64,000 nucleotides of DNA from Lepus europaeus (taxonomy: Eukaryota > Chordata > Mammalia > Lagomorpha > Leporidae). Location of the stretch: contig NC_084831.1 of assembly GCF_033115175.1 (NCBI RefSeq), positions 11,256,540 to 11,320,539 on the forward strand. The letters are read 5' to 3'. The notes under the pieces were generated by a model. It searched no databases. It was given only the letters and a program-made list of their open reading frames with translations, and was not told the DNA's origin. Positions within the stretch are counted from its first letter, which is position 1; every line of letters begins with the position of its first letter. Below, piece after piece: positions 43,204 through 52,338 of the stretch. The position numbers were made by a program, and so were the translations under genes.

Positions 43204-45290
43204 AGACTTGTCTATCTGTCACATCCTCCTACATGTAACAAACTGACAATACAGAAAAATGAAAACAGCACTTTTCTATTACAAACTTAAAGCACAATTA
43301 AGATAGAGATGCTTCATGTTCAAATAACAGTGCCGCATATTCTATTCACTCCAAAAGTTCATAAAAATGTTGCAAGATGGGGGCAACATGCTAAATTAAT
43401 TATAAAACAATAGCACCAAGGTGTAAACTTGTATTGGCATACAGAAGTTCAATATCACAAAAGCTAACCAACCTCCATCCACATTAACAGACTCAACAAT
43501 GGTTTTCTGGGTTAAGCTGTGAGCTTCATGCAAAAAAGTAGTTTCTTCTCATGCTGACTACAGTCAACACACTAAGAATGTCAACTAAACATTTAGTAAG
43601 TAAATGTGATCAAATTGAAAACATGTACAGCCTCTTGTGGGAGTTTACAAAACAAAAACTGAAACACGGCATCGCTCTCCAGTTGTCACAGCTCAGTAAT
43701 CCAAGATCTCTAACTGAAGCTGCAACGTTCGTTTGGTTTGTCGCCTGTGCCTGTGACTCACTCGGGTTCTCTGAGAATGCAGAAACCAACCGTAACTGGG
43801 GCGTGCTGTGTGGGAAGCTCCTGGGAGTGAATGAATAAAAGAGGAAAGGAATTGGATAGAATGCTCAAATGTTCATAAAATGCAAGGCTTCCACAAAAGG
43901 TAGACTTCTGCAGAATGAAAGCCTGGGGGAACCCCTCGGGGCTCTGAGAAGCCTTCCCAGCTCCACTCTCAGAGGACAAGCAGCTCAGGTGGTGTCCTAG
44001 CCCGGCTCCCCAGACAAACCCCCGCCTGCCCCAGAGGCAGTGGTACCCACCTCCCAACTAGCACACGGGAGGGCCCTCAATAGGCTTCATCAAACAGGAA
44101 CATTCACTCTGTGTCTGCCTTTCAGTCCACACTGTACAACGCACTTTAACAAACATTATGGCTTCTGAGCCACGTACAGTCTTATGAAGCAGGAAGGGCA
44201 TTATTTAACCGACGAGTTTCTGGTTTGTAAAGAGTTGTGAATTCACTCAGCCCACCCTGTATTTGGTCATCTTTGAGACAGCTTGTCCTCAGGACCTCCA
44301 CACTCTCCTGACTCAGGGGGTCTGCCAGTATTTTCCCCGCTTGCTGCTCATAGTGAGCAGAATCACTTCTGAATCTTACCGAAGGGCTTCACCTACACGG
44401 AACAGTATCAAAGGCCCTTCCAGAAGTCAGTCGTTAAAAACAAGAATCCTCATCTATTTTTCTGGTTTTGTTCTGTAACAAGCAAGAAACTGCAAAACTC
44501 GAAATGCAGGCGTGAATGATGTCACAGGCGTCATGACGTTGCATCAATACCTAATGATGATTTAGCACAACAACGCAACACATTATGCCAAGAAGCAGAA
44601 TGTCAAGCCACCGGGCGGTGGTACTGCATTAATTTCATGGGTCTTCATTAGAAAATTAATATGCAGAGTGGCTCTCCAGCTTCCTGTTGGCTCAGGTTTA
44701 CATCTGTAGCAAGAAAGAAAACCTACAAATGTCTATGGAAAATGCTTTTAGAAAAAGGAAAAAACGGTCAAAGAATTAGCAAATACCAAAAAAACAGATG
44801 TCAAACTAACAAAGCTTTGTGAAGTGCACACACACCCATGGGTCACTACAGACCGAACGGCACATCTGTGCTGGTCTTACCAAACCAGGAGCAGGGCATA
44901 CAACAGCTGAGACCCCAGTCAGGCTCCGCACAGGGAAGCGCTCAGGGCTCAGAACAGCGCATCCGCGCTGAGGAGCTACAGGCTCGCACCGCATCCCAAC
45001 ACTCCCCTCCTCCCCGTGTTAACCCATGATGTCATCATTCTCCCGCACAAGCAACACCAATTTGTTACAAACCGTAGCTGGTGTAGCCAAGCGAAGCTAC
45101 GGCCTGCACAACTGCTCACAGCACCATTCCAAGGGAAGCCATCATTCCTCAGGGAACAGCCCCACGATTCCAACCGGCTTCCCTGCGTGGAAGACACCAA
45201 CGTCTTCCAGTGCACGCAGAACAACAACAACAAAAAGTTGTTCTCATCGAGGGACACCACGCACAGCACAGCATCGCTGCAAGCAGGTGC
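43204..45290. other. SINE-free intronic stretch next to the FBXO42 promoter
   Basis: About 2.1 kb without a recognisable young repeat, unlike the 38 kb before it. No convincing exon is visible. A cluster of CRE/ATF-like motifs lies at 44517-44546. Confidence 0.7.
44517..44546 (-). promoter_or_regulatory. Candidate ATF/CREB-C/EBP motif cluster
   Basis: Within 30 bases: TGATGTCA (44517-44524), the palindrome CGTCATGACG (44529-44538) and, on the minus strand, TGATGCAAC (44546-44538), which fits the TGATGNAAN core of C/EBP-ATF response elements. This is a motif match only. Confidence 0.35.
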
Positions 45291-46147
45291 GACCTGGGAA
45301 CCGACGTGCCCGAACCGCCCTCCAAGGCATCCGAGCCCCGCCGCCGCAGAGTCCAAAGACCCACACGTCCCCTCCTTTTCCCAGCCCAAGTCTCGCAACG
45401 CGATGGGTTCTCCCGACCCTCCACAGCCGCAAGGTTTCCCACGAGCCGCGCGAGCGCTGAAGTTACTCTGCAGACCACCCAGACCTCACGGCTGCTCTGC
45501 CTTCGCTTACACGTTCGTCCCCCCACCCCCTCCACGGCTCCCTCCGCACTAACAGCCCTCGCCGGCCACACCGTGCACTTGCTGGCCTCGAGCAAGGGCA
45601 CCAGCAGCCCCCACTTCCCTAGGGAAACACTCAGAAAGCCAGGGTAGGCCGCCCGCGTTGCTGTGTTACAGGCCAATTCCAATCGCCGCAGCCCCAGGTC
45701 TGCAGGGCACTCGACTCCGGCTCCTCTCGCTAGGAGCGAAAGGTCCGGGGGCCGGGGCGAAAGGCCGCCCGGAGCCATCCGGGCCCAGGCCCCACGCCCC
45801 TTCGCGGCCGCGGCGGCGGGATGCCCTCGCTCCCACTCCAGTGGCTGCCTCCCCGCCTCCCCAGGGGGCCCGAGGATGACGACAGCAAGGTGGCCAGGCA
45901 GGACCGAGCCTCCCCCCGGGCTGCGAAGGCAGCGCCGGACCCCAGGCGCCCGCTGCCCCCTGCGGGTCTGGGGAATAAAGGGGCGCCGGCTCCCAGCCGC
46001 GGCCCCGGGAGGGGGAGAGGCCTCACCTGGCAGAGCCCGCTCCTCGCTCTCGGGTCCGCTCGGCCGGCGACGGTGGTGAGGGAGCCGGGGACAGGGCCAG
46101 AGCAGAGGCGCTCCGCCTCGGGCCGCGCTGGCAGCGCTCGGGGTTCC

Positions 46148-46186
46148 TCACAGCTGGCGGGACCCCGAGCCGCCCGGAGCCGCCAT
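46148..46186 (-). other. Upstream ORF of 12 codons in FBXO42 exon 1
   Basis: The minus-strand ATG at 46186-46184 sits in GAAGATGGCGGC, an exact fit to both the YY1 core and the TISU initiator consensus. It encodes MAAPGGSGSRQL then a stop, 121 bases before the exon 1 donor. Whether it is transcribed depends on the start site. Confidence 0.5.
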
Positions 46187-46201
46187 CTTCCCCCACTCAA
46201 A

Positions 46202-46219
46202 CGCCGCCGCCGCCGCCGC
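46202..46219 (-). repeat. (CGG)6 trinucleotide repeat
   Basis: CCG triplets on the plus strand. On the FBXO42 sense strand this is GGC/CGG just upstream of the YY1-like motif, in the promoter or first bases of exon 1. Confidence 0.85.
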
Positions 46220-46250
46220 AGCTGCTGTGGCTGAGAAGACAGCGCGGAGC

Positions 46251-46260
46251 GCGCATGCGC
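46251..46260. promoter_or_regulatory. NRF1 motif
   Basis: GCGCATGCGC, the palindromic NRF1 consensus, about 65 bases upstream of the candidate FBXO42 uORF start. Confidence 0.65.
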
Positions 46261-46280
46261 GGGGGGCCGGGCGCGGCGAA

Positions 46281-46304
46281 CACACGCGCACGCGCGCGCG
46301 CGCA
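46281..46304. repeat. Alternating CA/CG tract, Z-DNA-prone
   Basis: About 24 bases of alternating pyrimidine-purine, mostly CG, between the NRF1 and CRE-like motifs. Confidence 0.8.
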
Positions 46305-46305
46305 C

Positions 46306-46313
46306 TCACGTCA
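46306..46313. promoter_or_regulatory. CRE-like motif
   Basis: TCACGTCA, one base from the CRE palindrome TGACGTCA. Confidence 0.45.
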
Positions 46314-46479
46314 GCACGGCGGGACGGCGCGGGGCGGCCGGGGCGTGGCGCCATGTTGAGAAGGGCCGTGGTCGCCACCCCGGGGTTCGTGGCAGGTGGG
46401 AGTGGCGGCGCTGGAGGGGAGCGGAACTTGAGCGCCCGCCTCCCCAGCGCCCTGAGAGCTGGCTTCAGACCTGCAGCCG

Positions 46480-47155
46480 CCCTCCTGCACTGTGGGCCTT
46501 GGCCAGTGGGTTGAGTCTGAGACGTAGAACCGGGCAGTTAGCACACAGGTTCCCCAAGGCCTGGTGAGCCTGGGGGAGGGAAGCCTCCTTTAGGGAAAGG
46601 AGTCACTGAGGGCAGAGGGGGAGCTGAGGGCAGAGCCGCGCAGGCAGCCGTGGAGGGAGCGGGGTCAGACAGGCGTTAACTTGCCGTTTGATTCCCAAGC
46701 TCCTGACTTACCCCATCACCATGGGCTGGGGTCCAGAAAATGCCTTTTAAGGGAGCAACCTGGTGTGTAGGGGAGACCCTCACCAAGCCTGTCCGTCCTC
46801 ACAGCTTGTGGCCAGGCGGGAGGGGTTCAGTCTTCACCGCTCCTACAGCACAGGAACCATTCGCAGACTCCTGGGGCGAAGGGCCTCCTGCGACATCTCT
46901 CGGGGTGCAGGCGGGGGCCAGAGCCCAGTCCCTCTCAAGCTGGGGGGCAAGGCTCCGTTGAGCAGACGTGGTCAGTCCAGAAAGTACCGGGGTCCTCACA
47001 TTTGAATGATGCAGACCCTGAAAAGTATATACCTGGAATCCCGCTGTGACACACGGATTCAAGCAACAGAGGAAAAGTCACAGCAAAAGGGAAGTTTGGC
47101 AAATACAACGGGTACAAGAAGTGGTTAAGTCACTGTCATTAAAAACTCCAAGCTT
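46480..47155. other. Inter-promoter spacer, unassigned part
   Basis: Moderately G+C-rich flank of the CpG island with no recognised repeat or exon. Confidence 0.6.
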
Positions 47156-47496
47156 GGGGCCTGCACTGTGGCTTAGCGGGTGACGCTGGCATCCCGTATG
47201 GGGACTGGTTAGAGTCCTGGCTGCTCCACTGCCAATCGAGCTCCCTGCTAACACACCTGGGAAAGCAGTGGAAGATGGCCTAAATCCTTGGGCCCCTGCC
47301 ATCCATGTGGGAGACCCAGAAGAAGCTCCTGGCTCCTGGCTTTACCCTGGCCCAGCCCCAGCTGCTGCAGCCATTTGGGGAGTGAACCAGCAGATGGATG
47401 ATTTCTCTGCCTCTCCTTCTCTCTCTCCCTCTCTGCCTTTCCTTTCTCTGTGTAACTCTGACTTTCAAATAAATAAATAAATCTTTTTAAAAGAGA
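47156..47496 (+). mobile_element. CSINE type 1
   Basis: Head GGGGCCTGCACTGTGGCTTA, with a small deletion before GCTGGCATCCCGTATGG. CT-rich segment expanded. Confidence 0.92.
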
Positions 47497-47504
47497 GAGA
47501 GAGG

Positions 47505-47795
47505 GCAGGCGCCGTGGCACCGGGTTCTAGTCCCGTTTGGGGCGCCGGATTCTATCCCAATTGCCCCTCTTCCAGGCCAGCTCTCTGCTATGGCCCAGGA
47601 AGGCAGTGGAGGATGGCCCAAGTCCTTGGGCCCTGCACCCACATGGGAGACCAGGAGAAGCACCTGGCTCCTGGCTTTGTATCAGCGTGATGCGCCGGCC
47701 GCAGCGGCCATTGGAGGGTGAACCAGCGGCAAAAAGGAAGACCTTTCTCTCTGTCTCTCTCTCACTATCCACTCTGCCTGTCCAAAAAAAAAAAA
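47505..47795 (+). mobile_element. CSINE type 2a with a head deletion
   Basis: GGCGCCGTGGC is fused directly to ACCGGGTTCTAGTCCCG. About 35 bases that normally contain CTCACTAGGCTAATCC, and so most of the A box, are missing. The tail A run is flanked by AGAGAG. Confidence 0.94.
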
Positions 47796-47921
47796 GAGAG
47801 AGAGAGAGAGAAAGAAATAGGACAATGATCAGGCACACTCAAGGCTCAAGGTCAGGGCAGGAGCCAAAATCAGAACCTTTTCACCCGGTTAAGCATTATA
47901 AACTGGCTGAAAAATAAAAAT

Positions 47922-48027
47922 GTGCTCACTTCGGCAGCACATATACCAAAATCGAAACGATACAGAGAAGATTAGCATGGCCCCTACACAAGGATGACAC
48001 ACAAATTCGTGAAGCGTTCCATAGTTC
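47922..48027 (+). pseudogene. RNU6-P: U6 snRNA retropseudogene
   Basis: Covers the whole U6 length: GTGCTCACTTCGGCAGCACA, GATACAGAGAAGATTAGCAT, AAATTCGTGAAGCGTTCCAT. U6 is the catalytic-core RNA of the spliceosome. The ACAGAGA box is kept, but there are several substitutions (GCTCAC for GCTCGC, ACCAAAATCG for ACTAAAATTG, CTACACAAGG for CTGCGCAAGG). There is no terminal T run. An A-rich stretch follows, AAAATAAAAA-type sequence flanks both sides, and no proximal sequence element or correctly placed TATA box precedes it. All of this points to L1-mediated retroposition. Confidence 0.93.
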
Positions 48028-48164
48028 AAAAATAAATAATAAAATTACCAAGTTCTATGACTCCCTGGAGTCATAGTCCCAGTGCCCACTAGGAGAGAGG
48101 GATGAGAAACAATAAGCCAACATAAAATGACAAATTGTGAAATGCATAAAAGATCAAAGCAGAT

Positions 48165-48365
48165 CTTCGCTAATAGTCACAGCTGATGCTTGTCGAGCAC
48201 TTGTATTAAGTGGCCAAGCAGGTGCCATTAGTGTGCTCATTTCACAGATGAAGAAGCTGAGGCACACAAGGGTGAAGCAGCTCACCCAAAGCACCATGAC
48301 AGGCAGGGCCCGGATCCAGACGGTCTCACCTCCTTACTCTGGAACTCTACCTTGCCTGAAAGTCC
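48165..48365 (-). mobile_element. MIR SINE
   Basis: Reversed MIR landmarks: ATTTCACAGATGAAGAAGCT, GAGGCACACAAGGGTGAAGC, AGGGCCCGGATCCAGACGGT. Confidence 0.8.
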
Positions 48366-49222
48366 GGGGCATGACAGAACCGAGACCAGGGTACTTACAG
48401 CCTGGAATGTCAGGACGAAGGCCGGATGTGACCCCCTAGGTCACGGTGACGGCAGGCAGAGAGGTCAGGCATCGACAGTGATGTTTCGGGACCGTCTCTG
48501 CGATGTGAAGACCGAATGGGACGTGTCTGGAGAGGAGGGACGAAGCCAGGCCGAGCAAGGCGGCTGGAGCCTTCCTGACCAGTTTCCATGCGATGCTTGC
48601 CCAGAGTCCACCCAAAGTATGCCCCACTGAAATCCATCTCCTGTGTTTTGACTTATTTGGAATAGGTAAGAAAAATTAAGTCCATCCTCCAGCCCCCACC
48701 CCCACCCCCAGCTACCAGGCCAGCCTCTCCCTGCCACCAGGTCTACTACTGTTACAACTTCCTTGTATCTCTCTAGAGCTAGATACACTCACAAATAAAT
48801 CACAGCTTACCAACAGCAGCATAGACACACCTGCTCATTGCTTGCTTTTTAAAAAACTTACCTATAGTTCTTTAAGATCACTCAGCACCAGGATTGTCTA
48901 ACTTTGTTAACAGCTGGATTTTACCCCTTTTATATATGCACCATGACTTCTTATAAACAGATCTTCTAGTGATGAACCTTTACTTGGTGTCCAGTTTTTT
49001 GTGATTAGAAACAAAGTGGCAATAGATATTCTCGGGGTCAAAAGTCACCTACATTTTAAATATTGGTAAGCTGCCATTTATTTCTTAACTGTTTTAAAAG
49101 CCTCAGCTTGAGCAATAAATAGAAATTTTTTTCACTAGGGGCTTTGCTGTTGTATTCCCATCACAGACAGCTTTAAGTTGTATACCAACCATGTTGAGTG
49201 CTTCTTTCAAAAACATTTTTGG
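48366..49222. other. Inter-promoter spacer, unassigned part
   Basis: No recognised repeat or coding signal in about 850 bases. Confidence 0.6.
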
Positions 49223-49556
49223 GGGCCAACTCTGTGGTACAGTGGGTTAATGCGCTGCCCTGAAGCGCCGGCATCCCATATGGATGCCAGTTCAAGACCC
49301 GGCTGCTCCACTTCCAATCCAGCTCTCTGCTATGGCCTCGGAAAGCAGTAGAAGATGGCCCAAGTCCTTGGGCCCCTGCAGCCACGTGGGAGACCTGAAG
49401 AAGCTCCTGGCTCCTGACTTCAGATCAGCACAGCTCCAGCCATTGCGGCCAATTGGGGAGTGAACCATCAAATAGAAGACCTCTCTCTCTCTCTGCCTCT
49501 CCTCTCTCTGTGTAACTCTGACTTTCAAATAAAATAAATAAATCTTAGAAAAAAAA
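49223..49556 (+). mobile_element. CSINE type 1
   Basis: Head GGGGGCCAACTCTGTGGTAC and tail AAATAAAATAAATAAATCTT. Confidence 0.93.
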
Positions 49557-49562
49557 AAGCTT

Positions 49563-49897
49563 TGCTTTATTTATTTGAAATGCACAGTGACCGAGATGGA
49601 GGGAGAGACAAAGATGTTCCATCAGCTGGTTCATTCCCTGAATGGCAGCAACAGCCAGCTCTGGGCCAGGATGAAGGCAGGAGCCAGGAACTCCACTTTG
49701 GTCTCCATGGGTGTGGCAGGGGCCCAAGTACCAGAGCCATCATCCACTGCTTCCCAGGCCCATAAGCAGGGAACTGGGTCAGAACAAAGCAGCCTGGGCT
49801 AGAACTGGTGCTCTAGTACAGGATGCCCAAGGTGCCACAGGACGCTGACAGCGAACCAGGCTACAGCTTAACCTGCTGTGCCATGATGCAGGCCCCT
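49563..49897 (-). mobile_element. CSINE type 0
   Basis: Old form: TTCCCTGAATGGCAGCAACA, AGAGCCATCATCCACTGCTT, and head GCTGTGCCATGATGCAGGCC. Confidence 0.87.
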
Positions 49898-51159
49898 TCC
49901 CTGCGAGCTCCTAACACATGAACCAAATGAGTACAGGGCCTGTACCACAGCTCACAGGACACAGAGGCTCCTGCTTTATGGTCCTTGCCAACACCTGTGG
50001 ATGGCATGTCCCTTTGAGAAAGAAACTGCCCCTACATCCTAAATTTTGGTGCTCACTGGTCCTATCCCGCACTTTCTAGAAGAGGAAACAGAGAGAGAGG
50101 AACTGGCTCCATGACAGATGCTGTCTGATGAATCAGGGCTGGTCTCCTGATTGCCCATTTGGTGAAAGAAAACTTATTCCCTCTGAAGCATCCTCAGATG
50201 CCTTCCAAGATCGCTAATGTTCTGGTCTTCGAAAATTCTATCCAAGAAACATTCAACTAACAACGCCTTTGTTGAGGCTCGTTGTCAGAAAGCAAAATTG
50301 AAAGAAACGATCTCCCTCTGCTGGTAGCAGGTGTAACTACACAGGCTGAAACTACCCGGCGTCTTACATTTGGAAAAACGACTCAGACCTCCGAAATAAG
50401 ATTTAGGTCGATATCCAACAATTTCACCCAGCAAGACTCAGTCAGAAATAATTCACTTCAATGAATGGGCTCATAGGAGAATAAATGCATAGAGTCTCAG
50501 AGAGCGACTAAAACAAAATCTTTTCTCCTTGAAGATGGTGAAGCAGTTAACAGAATTAGTAGTTTCAGACGGAGAATTTGAGCTGCTCGTGGGATGTCCA
50601 CGTGGAGATGCCAGTGAAAGCCTAGCCATGTGAACTGGACACGCCAGGCCGGTCCAGGGCTGGCAATCAACTCTGGGGATCTTCAGCATACAGGGAGTGG
50701 TTTCCTCCACAAACATCTAGGTAAGAAAAGTGGACGGAGACAAACACTGTATTTCAGAAACAGGAAGTCAAGGGAGCAGAAGATTAGCCATTTAATTTCT
50801 AAATAAAGACCAGTCACGTTCGACACATGCTTGAAATTCATAATAATCATTAACCAGACAAACTGCAAATTGTAGAAAGTGGTCACTTCAGAAAGATTAA
50901 CGGTATGCTAGAAACATGAGCAAGACACACTCCACGTTGGATAAACTGATTATCACAGTTAACACATCACACTAGTGAATGATGTGTTTTTAATACCGAG
51001 AGAACTACAGGACCGTGTCAGTGAGAATAGAAACATCCAGTGTTTGCTTTTTTCCCCGTTTGCTTTGGTGTTTTGGGAAAGAAAGAACGATTAGAGAGGT
51101 GAGATATGTTTATAAATAGTCCTCCTGCAGGCAAGAAAACCCCCATGATGATAACAGCT
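49898..51159. other. Inter-promoter spacer, unassigned part
   Basis: About 1.26 kb with no recognised repeat, exon or RNA gene. Confidence 0.6.
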
Positions 51160-51370
51160 AACCCTTTAGAACTTTTACCATGGCTCAGACGGGTTCTAGG
51201 CTATCTGGCAGAGTAATTCATTCACTCCTTACAGTGTACCTTTGAAATAGCTACAAATACCATCTCTGTTTTTTACTCTTAGGGCAACTGAGATACAGAA
51301 ATCTTAAGAAACTTGCGTAAGATGACGCAGCTTGTTGAAATTGGAAGCACCTGAAGTTGACCTTTGACCG
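51160..51370 (-). mobile_element. MIR-like SINE
   Basis: TAATTCATTCACTCCTTACA, GGGCAACTGAGATACAGAAA and AAGAAACTTGCGTAAGATGA follow the reversed MIR order. Confidence 0.6.
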
Positions 51371-51384
51371 TCTTTAACTTTAAT

Positions 51385-51637
51385 GGTTTTACAGAGATCG
51401 TCCATCCGCTGATTCACTCTCGAAACGGCTCCAACGGCCGGGATTGGGCCAGGCCAAAGCCAGGAGCCAGGAGCTTATTCCAGGTCTCCCATGTGAGTGC
51501 AGGGGCCCAAGGACTTGGGCTGTCTTCCACTGCTTTCCCAGGCACATTAGCAGAGAGCTGGAAGTGGAGCAGCCGGGACTTGAACCAGCACTACAAGTGG
51601 CGGCTTTCCCTGCTACACCACAGCGCTACACCACATG
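51385..51637 (-). mobile_element. CSINE type 1, tail missing
   Basis: Begins within the body at GATCGTCCATCCGCTGATTC, so the tail and CT-rich segment are lost. It ends TACACCACAGCGC. Confidence 0.9.
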
Positions 51638-52019
51638 CATAATTTTATAGAAACTGCTGAGATCCAGGGGAACTGTAGCAGCTGGGACTCCCATTGGTTG
51701 TCCCAGTTCAGGTGCAATAATGTCAACTAACGGTAGCAGTTTTACATTGCAGTGAATGATTCAAAGTAACGACAATAAATGATTCAACTATTGCTTTACA
51801 AGCAGGAAATACTGCAATCATTTTCACCCCATCAGACAGAAGTGGTGAGCGGTTTTATGCATCAACAGGTATTTTTCATCATTTGCTGAGGTATAAAAAT
51901 GCTTTCAGAGTTCTGAAGAAGCGACCATCTGCAGTTTAGGAAAACAACGCCTCATTTTAAAAAACAAGAACTGTCAGTAATTGCCTGCCCGTAGCAAAGA
52001 TGGTTCCAAAGAATTCACT
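51638..52019. other. Unassigned sequence upstream of the SZRD1 promoter
   Basis: A/T-rich, no recognised repeat. It leads into the CpG island. Confidence 0.6.
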
Positions 52020-52085
52020 TTCCGGACTACAGACGGCGCCTTGGACTCCCAATTCCCTGAAAGCGAGAACGCGTTACCATTAAGA

Positions 52086-52096
52086 AAGATGGCAGC
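52086..52096 (+). promoter_or_regulatory. YY1-like motif
   Basis: AAGATGGCAGC, followed by CGTCCTAG, so the embedded ATG opens only a 4-codon frame. Confidence 0.55.
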
Positions 52097-52120
52097 GTCC
52101 TAGCTTCCCCGCCCTCTTCC

Positions 52121-52131
52121 AAGATGGCAGC
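52121..52131 (+). promoter_or_regulatory. YY1/TISU-like motif
   Basis: CCAAGATGGCAGC, one base from the TISU consensus. In TATA-less promoters this motif usually lies just downstream of the start site. Confidence 0.6.
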
Positions 52132-52174
52132 CCCGGTGCTCGTGGGCCAGTGCCCGGGGCCGCTTCCGGGCTAG
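52124..52174 (+). other. Upstream ORF of 16 codons in the SZRD1 leader
   Basis: ATG at 52124 to TAG at 52172-52174 encodes MAAPVLVGQCPGPLPG. It ends 113 bases before the SZRD1 ATG. It is translated only if transcription starts upstream of 52124. Confidence 0.45.
52160..52169 (-). promoter_or_regulatory. ETS-family site
   Basis: CCGGAAGCGG on the minus strand, a strong ETS/GABP core. Confidence 0.55.
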
Positions 52175-52177
52175 GCA

Positions 52178-52188
52178 GGGGGCGGGGC
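52178..52188 (+). promoter_or_regulatory. GC box
   Basis: GGGGGCGGGGC, the SP/KLF consensus. Confidence 0.6.
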
Positions 52189-52240
52189 CCATTGAGGAAA
52201 GCCTTGCGTGCCCGCGCCCGCGACGGCGGCGCGCTTCAGG

Positions 52241-52250
52241 GCGCAGGCGC
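52241..52250. promoter_or_regulatory. NRF1-like motif
   Basis: GCGCAGGCGC, a common NRF1 variant. Confidence 0.45.
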
Positions 52251-52287
52251 GGGGAGGGGTGGGGGAGGAGGGAAAGCGGCGAGTAAG

Positions 52288-52338
52288 ATGGAAGATGAGG
52301 AGGTCGCTGAGAGCTGGGAGGAGGCGGCAGACAGCGGG
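52288..52338 (+). CDS. SZRD1: SZRD1 exon 1: first 17 residues (SUZ RNA-binding domain-containing 1)
   Basis: SZRD1 is a small protein (about 150 residues in human) built around a SUZ domain, which binds RNA, plus a SUZ-C segment. This exon gives the acidic N-terminus MEDEEVAESWEEAADSG, identical to the human N-terminus as I know it. The SUZ domain lies in later exons beyond the window. The ATG at 52288 has A at -3 and G at +4, a strong start context. The exon ends in phase 0 at AGCGGG|GTAAGG (52338/52339). The first ATG of the leader is not this one: YY1-like ATGs at 52089 and 52124 open short frames. The same frame is open upstream for 68 codons back to a TAA at 52081 but contains no ATG. 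Confidence 0.96.

Larger units (their letters stand above)
4764..46026 (-). other. FBXO42: FBXO42 intron 1
   Basis: Runs from donor CAG|GTGAGG (46027/46026) to acceptor CTACCAG (4764). The interval is dominated by C-repeat SINEs on both strands. The longer parts where I recognise nothing are 4764-5146, 6099-6554, 7266-7552, 8593-9267, 12487-12687, 13041-13349, 14766-15138, 18731-19109, 21926-22187, 24370-24653, 27060-27317, 31051-31329, 36216-36497, 36736-37074, 38561-38940 and 40070-40456. An unannotated alternative exon cannot be excluded by eye. Confidence 0.88.
46027..46240 (-). other. FBXO42: FBXO42 exon 1 (5' UTR), start approximate
   Basis: Non-coding first exon inferred from a perfect donor CCAG|GTGAGG at 46027/46026 in the CpG island, on the same strand as exon 2 and with no competing first exon between. 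The upstream boundary is a guess: the start probably lies near the YY1-like motif at 46178-46189 or the CGG repeat at 46202-46219. Confidence 0.72.
45290..46480 (-). promoter_or_regulatory. FBXO42: FBXO42 CpG-island promoter
   Basis: G+C- and CpG-rich block with no SINEs, centred on exon 1. The strongest core is 45770-46430. There is no TATA box in the expected place. NRF1, CRE-like, YY1/TISU-like and CGG-repeat elements are present. The true start site cannot be fixed from sequence alone. Confidence 0.88.

Noticed and set aside
45016-46305. Open frames of 140-210 codons around the FBXO42 CpG island
   Set aside because: High G+C lowers stop-codon frequency and several frames on both strands are open over the same bases. 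None resembles a known protein or matches the splice structure, except the exon 1 leader on the minus strand.
47881-47921. A functional U6 promoter before the U6 copy
   Set aside because: The only TATA-like sequence (ATTATAAAC) is about 20-27 bases upstream, slightly too close. No proximal sequence element is seen at the expected distance, and the copy lacks its T-run terminator.
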